Positions 40,017 through 50,341 of a stretch of 64,000 nt of DNA are shown piece after piece; the stretch's first letter is position 1; the number at the start of each line of letters is the position of its first letter. Both the position numbers and the translations under genes were made by a program. The stretch is from the NCBI RefSeq assembly GCF_003324165.1, contig NW_025407823.1, positions 248,001 through 312,000 of the forward strand. The letters are read 5' to 3'. This DNA comes from Naegleria lovaniensis (Eukaryota > Heterolobosea > Eutetramitea > Acrasida > Naegleriidae). Below the pieces are notes generated by a model. That model was not told where the DNA came from. It saw only the letters and a list, made by a program, of their open reading frames with translations, and made no database searches.

Positions 40017-40049
40017 GGCGCCAACGTGCAAGTTCTGGTTATTCCCGCC
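40017..40049. promoter_or_regulatory. Two E2F-like sites in CCDC77 divergent promoter
   Basis: GGCGCCAA (40017-40024) and TTCCCGCC (40042-40049) lie in the 110-bp gap between the divergent starts at 39989 and 40100. Both fit E2F/DP half-consensus (SGCGCSAA / TTTCCCGC). Confidence 0.45.
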
Positions 40050-40099
40050 GTTCTGGGAATGCCGCCCATTTTTTACATCAAAATCAATTATTAAAAAAA

Positions 40100-41452
40100 A
40101 TGAATCAAAACATGAATACATCATCCGATGACCCAGCCGTTGAAGGAAGCATTGACTATTATAAGAAGAAAGTGGGTAAGTAACCTTTGTGTTTTGAAGA
40201 AAATGGTTGACATTCCAAATCAACAGGCGAATTGGAGAAGGAGCGAGAGGAAATGCTGAAAAAAGTTACCGATATCCAACTTCAATATCAAAAGTTTCAT
40301 GACCAAGAATGGGAGCTAAGGCGAAGAGAGGATGAGATTGACTCTTTAAAAAAAGCCCTAGCTGATGCTCAACTTCATATATTTGATGAGCGAGAACATT
40401 CCATGCATTTGCAGCATCAAAACGATGCTTTGAAAAGTAAGTTATATCATTTAAGATATACAATTAATTCTTGTATAGTCCAAGAAATGGAAGATCGAAA
40501 GAAAATTAGGGATTTACTTGCTCTCACTCAACCAGTCACTCAGGAAGTCACCTATTTCAAAGACTGCAGACCAGATCAAGTCACCAGATATATGTTGAAT
40601 ACTAAAACAAATAAGGTGGTAGTAAACGATCCAAGGAAAGATAACAAAGAAATATGTATGGAGGAATATATTAAATCTGGAGGCGAGACGAAAAACACCT
40701 CTTCTAAATTTACGCAAGTTAAACCCAAAGTTTGTTCCAACAACATTCAAAATCAACAACAACAGCCCTCAAGAATATTACGAACTATAATAATGCCCAA
40801 TGAAAAAACGGATACGTTGCTTCTTCAAGTAGAATCTCTTCAGACACGGTTGGAAGAACATGTTAAACTCTCCAAAGATAAAGAAGAGGCATTATTAAAG
40901 GAGCGACAAATATTAATGGAAGAGGAAGAGAAACGACGAGAGAGAGACAGACAAACAATAATGAAACTTCAAAGAGATTACGAGGACGCCCACAAAAAAC
41001 TTCAAGTAAGCAATAGGGAATACTTTGTTACTTCACATAACTTAAAATTAGAGTTAAGAAAGCAAGGAGAAACGATAGATAAGCTCTCACAAGAAAATGT
41101 GTTCCTTAGAAAACAAATCGAAAAGCTGAAAGAACGTTCGCAAGAGGAAGCTCGCCTCCTTATAAACAATGCAAGAGAACAGACAGAAGAATACGCTCGA
41201 TATTTCAGAGAACAGACGATCATGAAAGAAAATGACATTATGCATTTACAAGACCAGCTGGCAGCAAAGAAGGAAGAGTATAACCTCAAAATGAAACAAA
41301 TGGAACTGAGCATGCATAAACTTCAAAAGAAATACAAAGATCTTGCAAAGAGACGAAATTTGGACATTGAAGGCTTTAACAACGATGTTCTGTTACTTCG
41401 AAGAAAGCTGATATCCTTACAACGCAAAATAAAGCAAAAAGAAAAATTGTAA
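40100..41452 (+). CDS. CCDC77: CCDC77-like coiled-coil protein (3 exons)
   Basis: Exons 40100-40175, 40227-40436 and 40479-41452 give 419 residues. Introns are 51 bp and 42 bp; the 42-bp one is stop-free and a multiple of three. Splicing it restores NDALKIQEMEDRKKIRDLLAL, matching the vertebrate CCDC77 region. Other shared blocks: YYKKKVGELEKEREEML, EWELRRREDEIDSLKKALADAQ, and late KDLAKRRNLDIEGFNNDVLLLRRKL. Human CCDC77 is a centrosomal/ciliary protein. The whole length is coiled coil apart from a linker around residues 130-185. It lies 40 bp upstream of MOZART1. Confidence 0.88.
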
Positions 41453-41492
41453 TTTGATTTCGGTCTGAAATCAACAAAACTACATACAAAAA

Positions 41493-41837
41493 ATGTCAAA
41501 TTCAACAACAACCAATTCATTTCAAACTCCACACACGACGAGTACAACGGCTTCCTTATCTTCAACAAACTCATCATCGGGAAGCAACATTATCAAAGAA
41601 ACACAAGAAACACTTGAAAGTACGTTTCGTATCTGCTCTATCCCGAGAACCACTGATTTATAATTATGTTGATTTATAACAGTTGCATACGAAATTAATA
41701 ACATTTTAAACGCGGGACTCGATCGTGAAAGTCTTTCAATAATTATGAATTTGTGTGAGATGGGAATCAATCCCGAAGCTCTTGCCGCTTGTGTCAAGGA
41801 AATTAAAAACGAAGCAAACAAGCTGAAACAGCTCTAA
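41493..41837 (+). CDS. MZT1: MOZART1 (mitotic-spindle organizing protein 1), 2 exons
   Basis: Exons 41493-41619 and 41683-41837 (63-bp intron, GTACGT...AACAG) encode 93 residues. A 40-residue Ser/Thr-rich N-terminus precedes the MOZART1 domain: EINNILNAGLDRESLSIIMN, then CEMGINPEALAACVKEIKNE. Its length (human 82) and every block fit. MZT1 binds GCP/gamma-tubulin ring complex N-termini and targets them to microtubule-organising centres. The gene is too short and split to stand out as an open reading frame. The neighbour CCDC77 is also a centrosomal-type protein. Confidence 0.95.
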
Positions 41838-41957
41838 TCAACACACTGTAATCTAAATTGAATGTACAAAAATGTTGGTCTATGATCCTCTGATGATGAG
41901 CTCAACAAGAGCCTTATTGCAAACTCTAAATTAATTCCAAATAAAGTCATTAAAAAA

Positions 41958-42902
41958 ATGTTGAAACAATATCTGGTGCGTTCCGATAAAAGAAGCCATC
42001 TCGCCCTCGGAGGCATTTCCTTGGTGATGGCAAAAAGTAATGCTGTGATTACATCAGAAGAAAGCATGAATCGTACAACTCATTGGCTACTTCATGGTAA
42101 TAGCCATACACAGGCCTGTTTGAGTGCTGTGATGATGAAAAGAGCTTTTCATCAAAACAAGAAATATTACCGAATGCCTATTGCTGCAACATCTCAAAAC
42201 CTACCAGCAGAGGAAGAATATATAGACATTGAAAAATTAATTACGCCTTCTAAAAATCAACCTCCTCTTCCCGAAGATTATGTGTTATTGTACCGCAATC
42301 CAAAAGCTAGATTCTTCAAATTTGCTTTCATTGCATCAATCGCGAATGCCATTACTCTCACGATTTTGGCATATTTCACAATAACAATGGTCAAGTTTGA
42401 CGAGCTTGGAAATAGAAAAGAGGCCTCTTTAACTTCCAAAATCTTAATAGGTTTAGGTTATGCCTTGGCAGCAGTAGCAGTAATTGCTGGTGTAGCTTAT
42501 TATGCAAAACATAATATTTTAGAATTTGGAAGAATTGATGACAAAACAGTAAGAATTGTCACAGCTAAATTTGGATGGGCCAATTATAAGGACAATAGAA
42601 TTCCAATTGATCAAATCAAAATTCCTCAAAACTCGGTTGAAAATCTCAAGTATAATTTATTTCTGACGGATAATGTTGCAGCTCAACAACTTTCAGAAGC
42701 ACAAGTGAAAGCCTTAAAACGAAAGGGAGATTACGTTTTTGTTGGACTGAAGGGTCGCAAATGGAATCATATCATGGATATCACTGCTGATGACGCGTTT
42801 GTGGATAAGAATAATTTCTTACGTTTTCTTGAATATCATCCAAAAGTTGTTGCCAGCTCTATTCCTCGATCAGGAAAAGGATACAACCCATATAAGAATT
42901 AG
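41958..42902 (+). CDS. TMEM223-like mitochondrial membrane protein
   Basis: 314 residues, intronless. A basic N-terminus (MLKQYLVRSDKRSHLALG) suits a mitochondrial presequence. LLYRNPKARFFKFAFIASIANAITL starts the first membrane segment (~residues 115-140, quoted in part), and a second lies at ~160-180 (ILIGLGYALAAVAVIAGVAY). Then a soluble domain with VRIVTAKFGWANY, IPIDQI and YVFVGLKGRKW follows the TMEM223 pattern. In animals TMEM223 is an inner-membrane factor linked to cytochrome oxidase assembly. The C-terminal extension of ~40 residues is specific to this protein. Confidence 0.68.
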   Translation: MLKQYLVRSDKRSHLALGGISLVMAKSNAVITSEESMNRTTHWLLHGNSHTQACLSAVMMKRAFHQNKKYYRMPIAATSQNLPAEEEYIDIEKLITPSKNQPPLPEDYVLLYRNPKARFFKFAFIASIANAITLTILAYFTITMVKFDELGNRKEASLTSKILIGLGYALAAVAVIAGVAYYAKHNILEFGRIDDKTVRIVTAKFGWANYKDNRIPIDQIKIPQNSVENLKYNLFLTDNVAAQQLSEAQVKALKRKGDYVFVGLKGRKWNHIMDITADDAFVDKNNFLRFLEYHPKVVASSIPRSGKGYNPYKN

Positions 42903-42940
42903 TAACAACAGAGTATCTTAAATTTAATCATGTCAATAAA

Positions 42941-45151
42941 TTAATGTTGACATGGGGTGTTGTCGTTATGACGATGTGATAATTTCTTTCTAGTAAATTC
43001 TTCTGCTTTTCGTCTTGTTTTTTCCAAAACGACTTGCTTTCTCTTGCTAATTCCAGGAGACGCCTCAGTACTTCTAATGCTGCTTGACTTGGATGCAAAG
43101 GAACGAACAGAGCTGGTTGCACTCTGTGGAGTTTCTAATCTGTTCGTTAGCCCATGACCAAGATAAGGCCCGCTTGATGACATTCTGTTGGAAGATGGTT
43201 GTGAAATTCTTGCAATAGATTCTCGTGAGGCAATGGCTCTGGTAGATGAGGATGAAGGAGGACTTCTCATGCTGGTTCCTGCACTATACATGGATGCTCT
43301 TTTGTTAAGGATATCAAAGGATGGTTTGTGTTTGGGAGGAGAGAAGATATTTGCAGGTAAAAATGATTTCACTCTCTTCTTTTCTTCCTCTCGTTCTGCT
43401 CTTTGCTTTTCCCTGGAAGCTCTTGACAGCTTGTCAACATTTAACAAATTAAGTTCACGTTTTGACTTCAAAATTTCTGTTCTTTGAATGTGTCTCTTTT
43501 CATTTCTTCTTGACTCAACTTCCTTCTTACGTTCGTCATCATCAGGAGACATAGTACGTCCATTCTTTTGGGTACTTCCTTGTTTCAATTGTTCCATTTC
43601 TTGCATCTTTGCTTGTAGCTCCATTTGTTGTCGATGGAGTACTTCTCGAGTCATCTCAATCTCTGCTCTCTCTCTTAATATCATTTCCATATGGGCCTGA
43701 CGCTCTCTTTCCATCTCTGCTCTTTGCATTTGCATCTCATAATACAACCTTTGACTTTCTTCAGAGAGTTGGCCAGACATTACAAGAGGAGAGAAATTTG
43801 GAGGACTTACAGAGGGATATAGTTGAGGATTTTGCTGTTGCTGTTGTTGGGAGGGTTCTTGTGCTTGTTGCCACATTTGTTGTTGATCCATTAATTGTTG
43901 TTGTTGTTGTTGCTCGCAAAGTCGTTGTTGTTCCATTGCTAGTTGTTGTTTGAGTTTCTCTTGTTCTTGCTGTTGTTGTTGACTTTGAGAATTGCCAAGG
44001 TTGACACTTTCATTCATTGAGTTTGCAGAAAAGGTTTGTTGTTGTGGTTGTTCTTGCTGTTGTTGTTGACCAAAAGTAAATGATGCTTGTTGAGAAGGAG
44101 CCACTGGTTGTGATTGAGTAAAGGAGAAGCCACCAAATTGTTGTTGAGGTTCGTGTTGAGAAGAAAACCCAAAATTCATTTGAGAAGGTTGTGTGACACA
44201 AGCGTTCATATTGGTTTGAGAGAATTGACATGAAGGATTCACTTGTTGTTGTGAAAGTGGTGCCATCATTCCAAACGAGCCGTGCTGTGTTGATGCAACG
44301 GATGTTGGTTGTTGAGTCATTGCATTAGGCATTGCAAGTAAGGGAGATCCATTACTATTCGATTCAAATCCAATTTCCAAGTCATCATCGAGAGTGAGTC
44401 CATGATTGGCTGTTGCTGATGCGGTCGAGGGCATATCAAAGGTCGTATACGTCAGAGTCGTAGAACCTTGTTGATTCGTCGTCATGGCTCCATTCGAGGC
44501 CGACAATGATGCATTCGCCTTGTTGAAGAGACTCGTTTGCCTCAATCCAAGACTCTTTCTTTTCTGAAATTCTATAATGTTTGTTGATTTTGAAGAGTTC
44601 GCGGTGGATGAAACGTTGGACGTAGTAACAGCACTCATGGATTTTCTTGTTGTAGTGGGTGCAGATGTTGTTGTTTGCATGGCAGTATTCTGTTGATCTT
44701 CCATTCCACCCATCTCTGAATCTTTAACCGTTTTAGGAACACTTGTACGTTTACTCAAACGTTCTGCCAAGTGAGGAGGAAGAGTCTTTTTCGGTACTGC
44801 TGTATCGAGTTCAATGGTAAAGGAGGTTCCTTGTTGTGTGTTGTGTACTTGAGAGACTTGTATTTGAGGAGTTAATTGTTGTGGATTTCTATTTTCCAAA
44901 TGAGAGGAAGAGGAGGTTTGAAAGTGAGAGGTTTTTGGGAGTGTGGGTGTAACTGGCATATTGGGACGTTGCATTTGTTGGTGTTGTCTTCGGAGTCGTT
45001 CGGTTCGGTTCATTCCGAGGACGCTATCATCTTTGGAGAGAGAAGGAGGAGGAGGAAGCATGCTATTGTTGTTAGTGTTCATCCGAGAATGAGTTGATAA
45101 TGTTTTGGTGCAGGGAGGAGGGGAAAGAAAGTGTGCTCTCTGATTATTCAT
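42941..45151 (-). CDS. Q-rich coiled-coil protein, unknown
   Basis: 736 residues from ATG at 45151. Low-complexity N-terminus (Pro, Ser, Thr), poly-Gln-rich middle (~residues 310-470, many CAA/CAG runs), then a charged helical coiled coil (~residues 480-540; motif EMERERQAHMEMILRERAEI) and a basic Ser/Arg-rich C-terminus (RSPPSSSSTRAIASRES). No enzyme domain. Coiled coil plus basic tail suggests cytoskeletal or nuclear scaffold, but the family is not recognised. An E2F-like motif lies 104 bp upstream of the start. Confidence 0.75.
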   Translation of the reverse strand: MNNQRAHFLSPPPCTKTLSTHSRMNTNNNSMLPPPPSLSKDDSVLGMNRTERLRRQHQQMQRPNMPVTPTLPKTSHFQTSSSSHLENRNPQQLTPQIQVSQVHNTQQGTSFTIELDTAVPKKTLPPHLAERLSKRTSVPKTVKDSEMGGMEDQQNTAMQTTTSAPTTTRKSMSAVTTSNVSSTANSSKSTNIIEFQKRKSLGLRQTSLFNKANASLSASNGAMTTNQQGSTTLTYTTFDMPSTASATANHGLTLDDDLEIGFESNSNGSPLLAMPNAMTQQPTSVASTQHGSFGMMAPLSQQQVNPSCQFSQTNMNACVTQPSQMNFGFSSQHEPQQQFGGFSFTQSQPVAPSQQASFTFGQQQQQEQPQQQTFSANSMNESVNLGNSQSQQQQQEQEKLKQQLAMEQQRLCEQQQQQQLMDQQQMWQQAQEPSQQQQQQNPQLYPSVSPPNFSPLVMSGQLSEESQRLYYEMQMQRAEMERERQAHMEMILRERAEIEMTREVLHRQQMELQAKMQEMEQLKQGSTQKNGRTMSPDDDERKKEVESRRNEKRHIQRTEILKSKRELNLLNVDKLSRASREKQRAEREEEKKRVKSFLPANIFSPPKHKPSFDILNKRASMYSAGTSMRSPPSSSSTRAIASRESIARISQPSSNRMSSSGPYLGHGLTNRLETPQSATSSVRSFASKSSSIRSTEASPGISKRKQVVLEKTRRKAEEFTRKKLSHRHNDNTPCQH
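43830..44075 (-). repeat. CAA/CAG (poly-Gln) low-complexity tract
   Basis: Dense GTT/CTG triplets on the plus strand encode Gln runs in the minus-strand gene. The tract is discontinuous and length variation between strains is likely. Confidence 0.8.
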
Positions 45152-45689
45152 CAACAATTGGTTTTTGTTTGAAGCGATGGATTGATGAAACCGAAAGCAG
45201 AATCTGCTGTGAGTGGATTTGTTTTTTTTGAATTCTTGTTTGTGAATCGGCTAGTTTTGGCGCGTTACAGTGATTGTTGTGCCTACATCTTCTTTCAACG
45301 TGGACTGGATAAGAAACTGTAAGTGAAGTGTTGATGAATCCCAATAGCTACCTTTCATTTTCTGTGAACTAAAGTTGTAATGAACATTCATAATTGAACT
45401 TTGCTTTTTGCCAGGTGTCATCACGACTCTCCTTCTCCAATTCAAGAAATATGTTTGTCCTCCTTCCAACGAGAAGCCGCTACCTTTCTCTCAAGAGCTC
45501 GAGCTTCATCCGACCCCTGAGTGCGTTCTTTCTTTCGAATTTCTACTCAGCTCATTTCTACCGATGGAAAAATGCTTCCGCACTTCTAAAATGAAAATCT
45601 GATAAAAACCCATTTTCACTCGCTCTCTCGGAATGAAACATCAAACAAATTATTCAACAACAATAACAATAACAAACTAACACTTGAAA
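45152..45689. other. Intergenic region before GST, no gene called
   Basis: Two overlapping short ORFs (45394-45602) in different frames lack gene features. The stretch contains TTTTGGCGCG at 45255-45264 and, near the GST start, A-rich leader sequence with CAA and AAC triplets. Confidence 0.4.
45255..45264 (+). promoter_or_regulatory. E2F-like motif TTTTGGCGCG
   Basis: Same ten bases as at 2241-2250, 104 bp upstream of the ATG of the Q-rich coiled-coil gene (minus strand). Confidence 0.4.
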
Positions 45690-46340
45690 ATGGTTCTCAA
45701 ACTCTATGGTCTTTACTTTTCCACTTGTGTTCAACGTGTCGTGACCACTCTCAAAGAAAAGAATGTCGAATTTGAATTGGTCCCAGTCGATCTTTCCAAA
45801 GGTGAACATAAACAAGCTGCATTCCTCGAGAAGCAACCTTTCGGAGTCATTCCAGTCCTCGAAGACGATGGTTTCTTGATCTATGAGTCTCGTGCCATTT
45901 GTAGATATTTGGAACAAAAGTTCAAGAATCAAGGAACTCAATTGATCCCAACAGATTTGAAGGCTTTGGGTCTCTTTGAGCAAGGTGCTTCTATTGAAAC
46001 TTCTTACTTTGATGCCAATGCCAGTGGTCTTGCTTTTGAATTGGTATTTAAGGCCATGTTCGGAGCTGGTGCTCCTGATGAAGCTCGTGTCAAGTTATTG
46101 ACACAAAAACTCACTTCTGCTTTGGATGTCTATGAAAAGATCTTATCCAAGCAAGAATATATTGGTGGTAATCAATTCACTTTGGCTGATATTTATCACT
46201 TGCCTTATGGTAATTACTTGTTCCATCCTCAAGTCAATTTGGGTCACTTGATTAACGATCGTCCTCATGTGAAGGCATGGTGGGAAAAGATTACCAAGAG
46301 AGATTCTTGGATTCAAGCTTTAAAGTTGGCAGGTCAATAA
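45690..46340 (+). CDS. Glutathione S-transferase, phi-like
   Basis: 216 residues from the ATG at 45690, intronless. N-terminal thioredoxin fold: LYGLYFSTCVQRV (candidate catalytic Ser/Thr at 11-12), PFGVIPVLEDDG with the cis-Pro, and YESRAICRYL (the glutathione gamma-glutamyl site ES). C-terminal all-helical domain with GGNQFTLADIYHLP, the N-capping box typical of GSTs. It resembles phi-class enzymes. Codon use is biased towards C-ending codons, consistent with strong expression. Confidence 0.93.
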   Translation: MVLKLYGLYFSTCVQRVVTTLKEKNVEFELVPVDLSKGEHKQAAFLEKQPFGVIPVLEDDGFLIYESRAICRYLEQKFKNQGTQLIPTDLKALGLFEQGASIETSYFDANASGLAFELVFKAMFGAGAPDEARVKLLTQKLTSALDVYEKILSKQEYIGGNQFTLADIYHLPYGNYLFHPQVNLGHLINDRPHVKAWWEKITKRDSWIQALKLAGQ

Positions 46341-46620
46341 TTGCAATTGTATCATGAATAAACATGTGTATTTTGAATTGAAACCAAATTCATTCTATTT
46401 GTGAAGAGGCAAATAATCAGTGGAAAGTCGTTTGTATGAGGATGTATTCACATTTCCACAACACTATCTTCGTTCAACTAGTTGGCAATGAAGAGATCCG
46501 ACTGTGAACAAGGAATGACTTTCTTTTGTTGTGTCAGTGGAGCAATTAACCAACACATTTGCTGTTTTTTTAGTCAAAAGAAAACCCAATAAAATATGAA
46601 ACCAACTGCTTATAAATGAA

Positions 46621-46701
46621 GCGGTCTTGGCTGAGTGGTTAAAGCGTTTGACTAGAAATCAAATGGGGCGACCCGCGCAGGTTCGAGTCCTGCAGACCGC
46701 G
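46621..46701 (+). tRNA. tRNA-Ser (anticodon AGA)
   Basis: 81 nt, no intron. The acceptor stem GCGGTCT pairs with AGACCGC, discriminator G. A-box TGGCTGAGTGG, anticodon arm TTTGACTAGAAATCAAA with AGA in the loop, a long variable arm (TGGGGCGACCCGC) as required for class II Ser tRNA, and B-box GGTTCGAGTCC. CCA is not encoded. A T-run follows at 46705. Confidence 0.97.
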
Positions 46702-46704
46702 ACA

Positions 46705-46710
46705 TTTTTT
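46705..46710 (+). terminator. Pol III terminator of tRNA-Ser
   Basis: TTTTTT three bases after the tRNA end. Confidence 0.85.
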
Positions 46711-47050
46711 TGCAAACAACTTTTTTCAGTGTGAGAAAGTATTGTCTTGGACGAAGTAACGTTTACGTTCAAACCTTGCATCAACTCATGAGAATTCCCT
46801 ACTATATTTTCCATGACCGTCCTCTCTTCACCATTCTTTGACTCATTTTCATTCTGCTGACAACCCTATCAACACACAGATGCATATCAATAAGAAATAG
46901 TTGTCCAAGGTGTTTTATGGTCTGGCTAAATCAATTGCAATTTCTGGTCTGCATACTTATTGTCCAACGATATTGAGAACTACAAATTTGATCTCACTGG
47001 AACAGCTCTGTAACCTTCCAACTTTACCATCAATCATTTTACAAAAAAAA
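46711..47050. other. Leader region of the papain-like protease gene
   Basis: No gene recognised. The reading frame of the protease exon is open upstream to 46901, but the signal peptide begins at the ATG at 47051 after an A-run, which I take as the start. Confidence 0.45.
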
Positions 47051-48573
47051 ATGGCTCACAAGCTCACTTTCACCCCCGTGCTTTTGGCAACAGTACTTGG
47101 CATGATGCTCTGCATTTTGGCAACTCTGGTTTCCTCCGGTACTTCTCAATATCAACCTCTCTCAGAGGATGAAATGAAATCTCTCTTCACTCAATTCACT
47201 CACAAACACAACAAGTTCTATCAAGGACCAAAAGAATATCAACAACGTTTTGAAATCTTTTCTCAAAATGTTGAAAAGAGTCGTCAAATGAACATTTTGG
47301 AGGGCCGCAACACGTATGGAGTCACTAAATTCAGTGATCTCTCACCTGAAGAATTTTCCAAGTATTACTTGATGAAACCAAAAACTCCACAACAAGTTCG
47401 ACAATTAATGAATCGAAATGGAGTATTGCCAATTTCTAAAGTTTCACAACAACAAGTTCGTGATGCTCCAAAGGTAGGTATTGGTTTGTTCATGATGATG
47501 ATTTTCCTTGAAAATGATTTTCTAATTTAATAATGGTCTGTGAAAATGATTGTGTATTTCTGACATCTCTCAACGTGGTGGAAAAACAGTTTCGATTGAT
47601 TGACGTTCCGACATGGAAGTGAAATTTTGCTGTTATTCACACTCTGAATGATCATCAAGAAGTACTTACCTTCCACATTGACCTTGATTCTTGACATAGG
47701 TCACAGCACCATGATCTCTCCAATCCCATGACATGGAACCATTATTGAACCATGAAATTCTCACTCTTCTCACTTTCACACAACAACAACAACAATAGAA
47801 CAACAACTTGTGGATTGTGATCATAATTGTGTCATTTTCGAAAATCAACAATCATGTGACGATGGATGCAATGGTGGACTTCAATGGAGTGCCTATCAAT
47901 ACATCATTCAAGCAGGTGGTATTGCCTCTGAAGATGCTTATCCTTATTATGCTGAATCTTACAAGTGTACTGTGAAAAACTCTCAATTTGTTGCAAAACT
48001 TCAAAATTGGACCATGTTATCAACCAATGAAACTGAACTTGCAGCTTGGTTGGCTGAAAATGGACCAATTGCTGTTGCATTGAATGCAGATTGGTTACAA
48101 AATTATAATAATGGAATTGGTGATCCAGCATGGTGTGATCCAACGCAATTGGATCATGGTGTCTTGTTAGTGGGATATGGAGTGGAGACTTTTTGGTTTG
48201 GATCTCCAGAACCTTATTGGATTGTTAAGAATTCATGGGGTGAAGATTGGGGTGAAATGTAAGTTTAATGGGAATGCAACGATGATGATGATGATTGTTC
48301 ATATTTGAAAATGCTTTTAATCCGTCAAATGATGAATGGAAATGTAATGACGAATTGGATGAATGGATATGATCTGTAATGACGACTTGGATGTGTGAAT
48401 GTTATTCAATAGGGGATATGTAAGTACTGTTATAGATGATATATCATTGATCGTTAACATCGGTGGTTCACTTAAATCATTGCATTGTTCCTTTCATGAA
48501 AAAACAGTTCCGTATCATCCGAAATAAGGGAAGATGTGGTATCAACACTGTTCCTTCCACTTCTGTTGTGTAA
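47051..48573 (+). pseudogene. Papain-family (C1A) cysteine protease gene, rearranged
   Basis: Exon 1 (47051-47473) encodes a signal peptide (~residues 8-30) and an I29-type propeptide (KSLFTQFTHKHNKFY.. QRFEIFSQNVEKS.. YGVTKFSDLSPEEF). Exons 47799-48258, 48413-48419 (7 nt) and 48508-48573 encode the later mature domain: EQQLVDCDHNC, CDDGCNGGL, the catalytic His in QLDHGVLLVGYG, the Asn in IVKNSWGEDWG, and the end MGYFRIIRNKGRCG. The exon for the start of the mature enzyme (SWDWRDHGAVTYVKNQGQCG) lies between them but on the opposite strand (about 47780-47670), and the exon with the catalytic Cys (SCWAFS) is absent. As assembled the gene cannot make an active protease. Confidence 0.8.
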
Positions 48574-48701
48574 ATGTCTTTCAATGATTTACAACTGGCA
48601 AGTTTTAATAAAGAGATGAAAAATGTTGTAAATCACAACCTTGAGATGTTTTTTGTTAAAAACACTTTGGCAAATGACAGCTTGTATTTCTCTAGAAATG
48701 A

Positions 48702-50194
48702 TCATGCCAACAAACAAACATTGGAACTCTTCGTTGGGTGTTGTCCCCATTCTTTCAATTCCACACTTGTGGCACGTTGTGAAATAAATTCTACTTTTTC
48801 ACTTGATAAATAAAACCTCACTCGAGTCGCGTAGGGTTTCATCACTATGTTATAGACATAGCTGTATCGACCTGGTACTTGTTCAGCACATTCTTGCAAG
48901 AAATAAACTTCAAGACAATCTTGTCCTGGTTCTAAAGTCACATGTGAAACTTGACATTTTCCCTTGTTGATTAGAAGAGAGCCATGACTATGCATTAAAG
49001 CTCCATAAAACTCTTTCAATAATTTAAATTGTAAGTTGTAAGGTAAATGGAAGAAACAAATTCGTTTTGTGAAATACTTGGTATCATTGGTCATGAGTAA
49101 ATTATAATAGGAATATCGGTTCTGAAATAATTTAGTGACAAATTCAACCAATTGTGGATGTTTCATCTTTGATGTTGCTATATAGGTTAATATCTCAATG
49201 AGTTTCATCGTTGAATTATTTTTCGTGTCTTGTTCGGAAATACGATTCGAATATTGAGAATGGTCTAATTGAAGGCATCTATTTGAATGTTGCATGATAT
49301 ACATGGTACAGTCAAGTAAGGTTTTTTGAACTTGCTCTGAATTTGCACCTTTTTCCATTCGGAAATATCCAAATGACTTGACTGGCATTTTGATGAGAGA
49401 AATAATGTCCTGATCTCGTTTTTTCACAGCAAGACTTTCGTTAGTTTTCAAAGTAGCATTTCCTGTGGTCACAAGAATTGGTTCTTGCATTTCAAATGTA
49501 AACCCATCATTGAGAAAGGTAGCACAAAATTGACATCCTGTTGGCATTTGTTTGTATGCATCCAAAGTTTCCTGTTTTAGAAAAATAAATCCCTCTAATC
49601 GATTCAACTCATCCACAGCTAAAGTCGCCTCCGATTTACATAACATGGGAAAAAAGATGACTCGAAATCGATCCTGTTTAAAAATTAATTGTTTTTCAAT
49701 TCTTTCGAAAATTTGAATAGATGTCGAATCATTACTACGAATGTCCACCAATCGATCTCCATCATTCAATTCAATAAATACTTCACGTTGCATTGCTTGA
49801 CGATCTTCATCAGTCATGGATGGAATTAAACCAGATTTTGATTGGAGAATTTGTCGAACAAAACTTTGTAATTGATCTTGATGACAAGACACCACTCCGA
49901 TTTCATACACTGTTTCAATCATCATTTTAAATCATTAGACCATTATCAATTGGACATCTTATACATACCAGGACGAATGTAATACTTTTTTAATTGTTCG
50001 ATGAGTCTGCACAGTGCGATAATAATAATTATTCAAAATTTCATTGGTTAAAATCGTACAACATCTTACCTGAGAAAAAACAACGAGACATTGCGGAGAG
50101 GGTAAATATCTCGAATTTCCATGAATTGAAAAATGTAGTGAAAGATGTCAATAAATTCATTGGTGTCATGAATGAGAGGAGTTGGTTGTGACAT
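48702..50194 (-). CDS. Unknown 456-residue protein (3 exons)
   Basis: Exons 50194-50070, 50006-49969 (38 nt) and 49909-48702 join in frame. Introns of 63 and 59 bp are GTAAGA...TGCAG and GTATGT...AACAG. The ATG at 49925 falls in the second intron, so the start is the one at 50194 (AAAAAATGTCACAACC). The N-terminus (NEFIDIFHYIFQFMEIRD) might be a degenerate F-box-like helix pair. The rest is a mixed alpha/beta protein with several Cys and no known motif. No signal or membrane segment. It ends 100+ bp from the protease gene, on the opposite strand. Confidence 0.75.
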
Positions 50195-50341
50195 TTTTTA
50201 ACCATGTTGATGACTTTACAAACAATGATGGCGGGGCTTTTTGTCAAACATTTTTAAGGTTATCGAGAATACAAAAGTGTAGATGTAGAACATGAAAAAA
50301 CGTTAAGGAGCCATAATTTTCTTCGTTTATTTCTTTTAGTC

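Noticed and set aside
43830-44075. Regular GTT/CAA repeats as a possible CRISPR or satellite array
   Set aside because: The repeat period is three and in frame with a coding region; it encodes poly-Gln.
45394-45602. Two short overlapping plus-strand ORFs upstream of the GST gene
   Set aside because: Different frames over the same bases, no conserved motif; probably leader or spacer.
49994-50191. 65-codon plus-strand ORF
   Set aside because: Antisense to exons 1 and 2 of the three-exon minus-strand gene, which join cleanly in frame.
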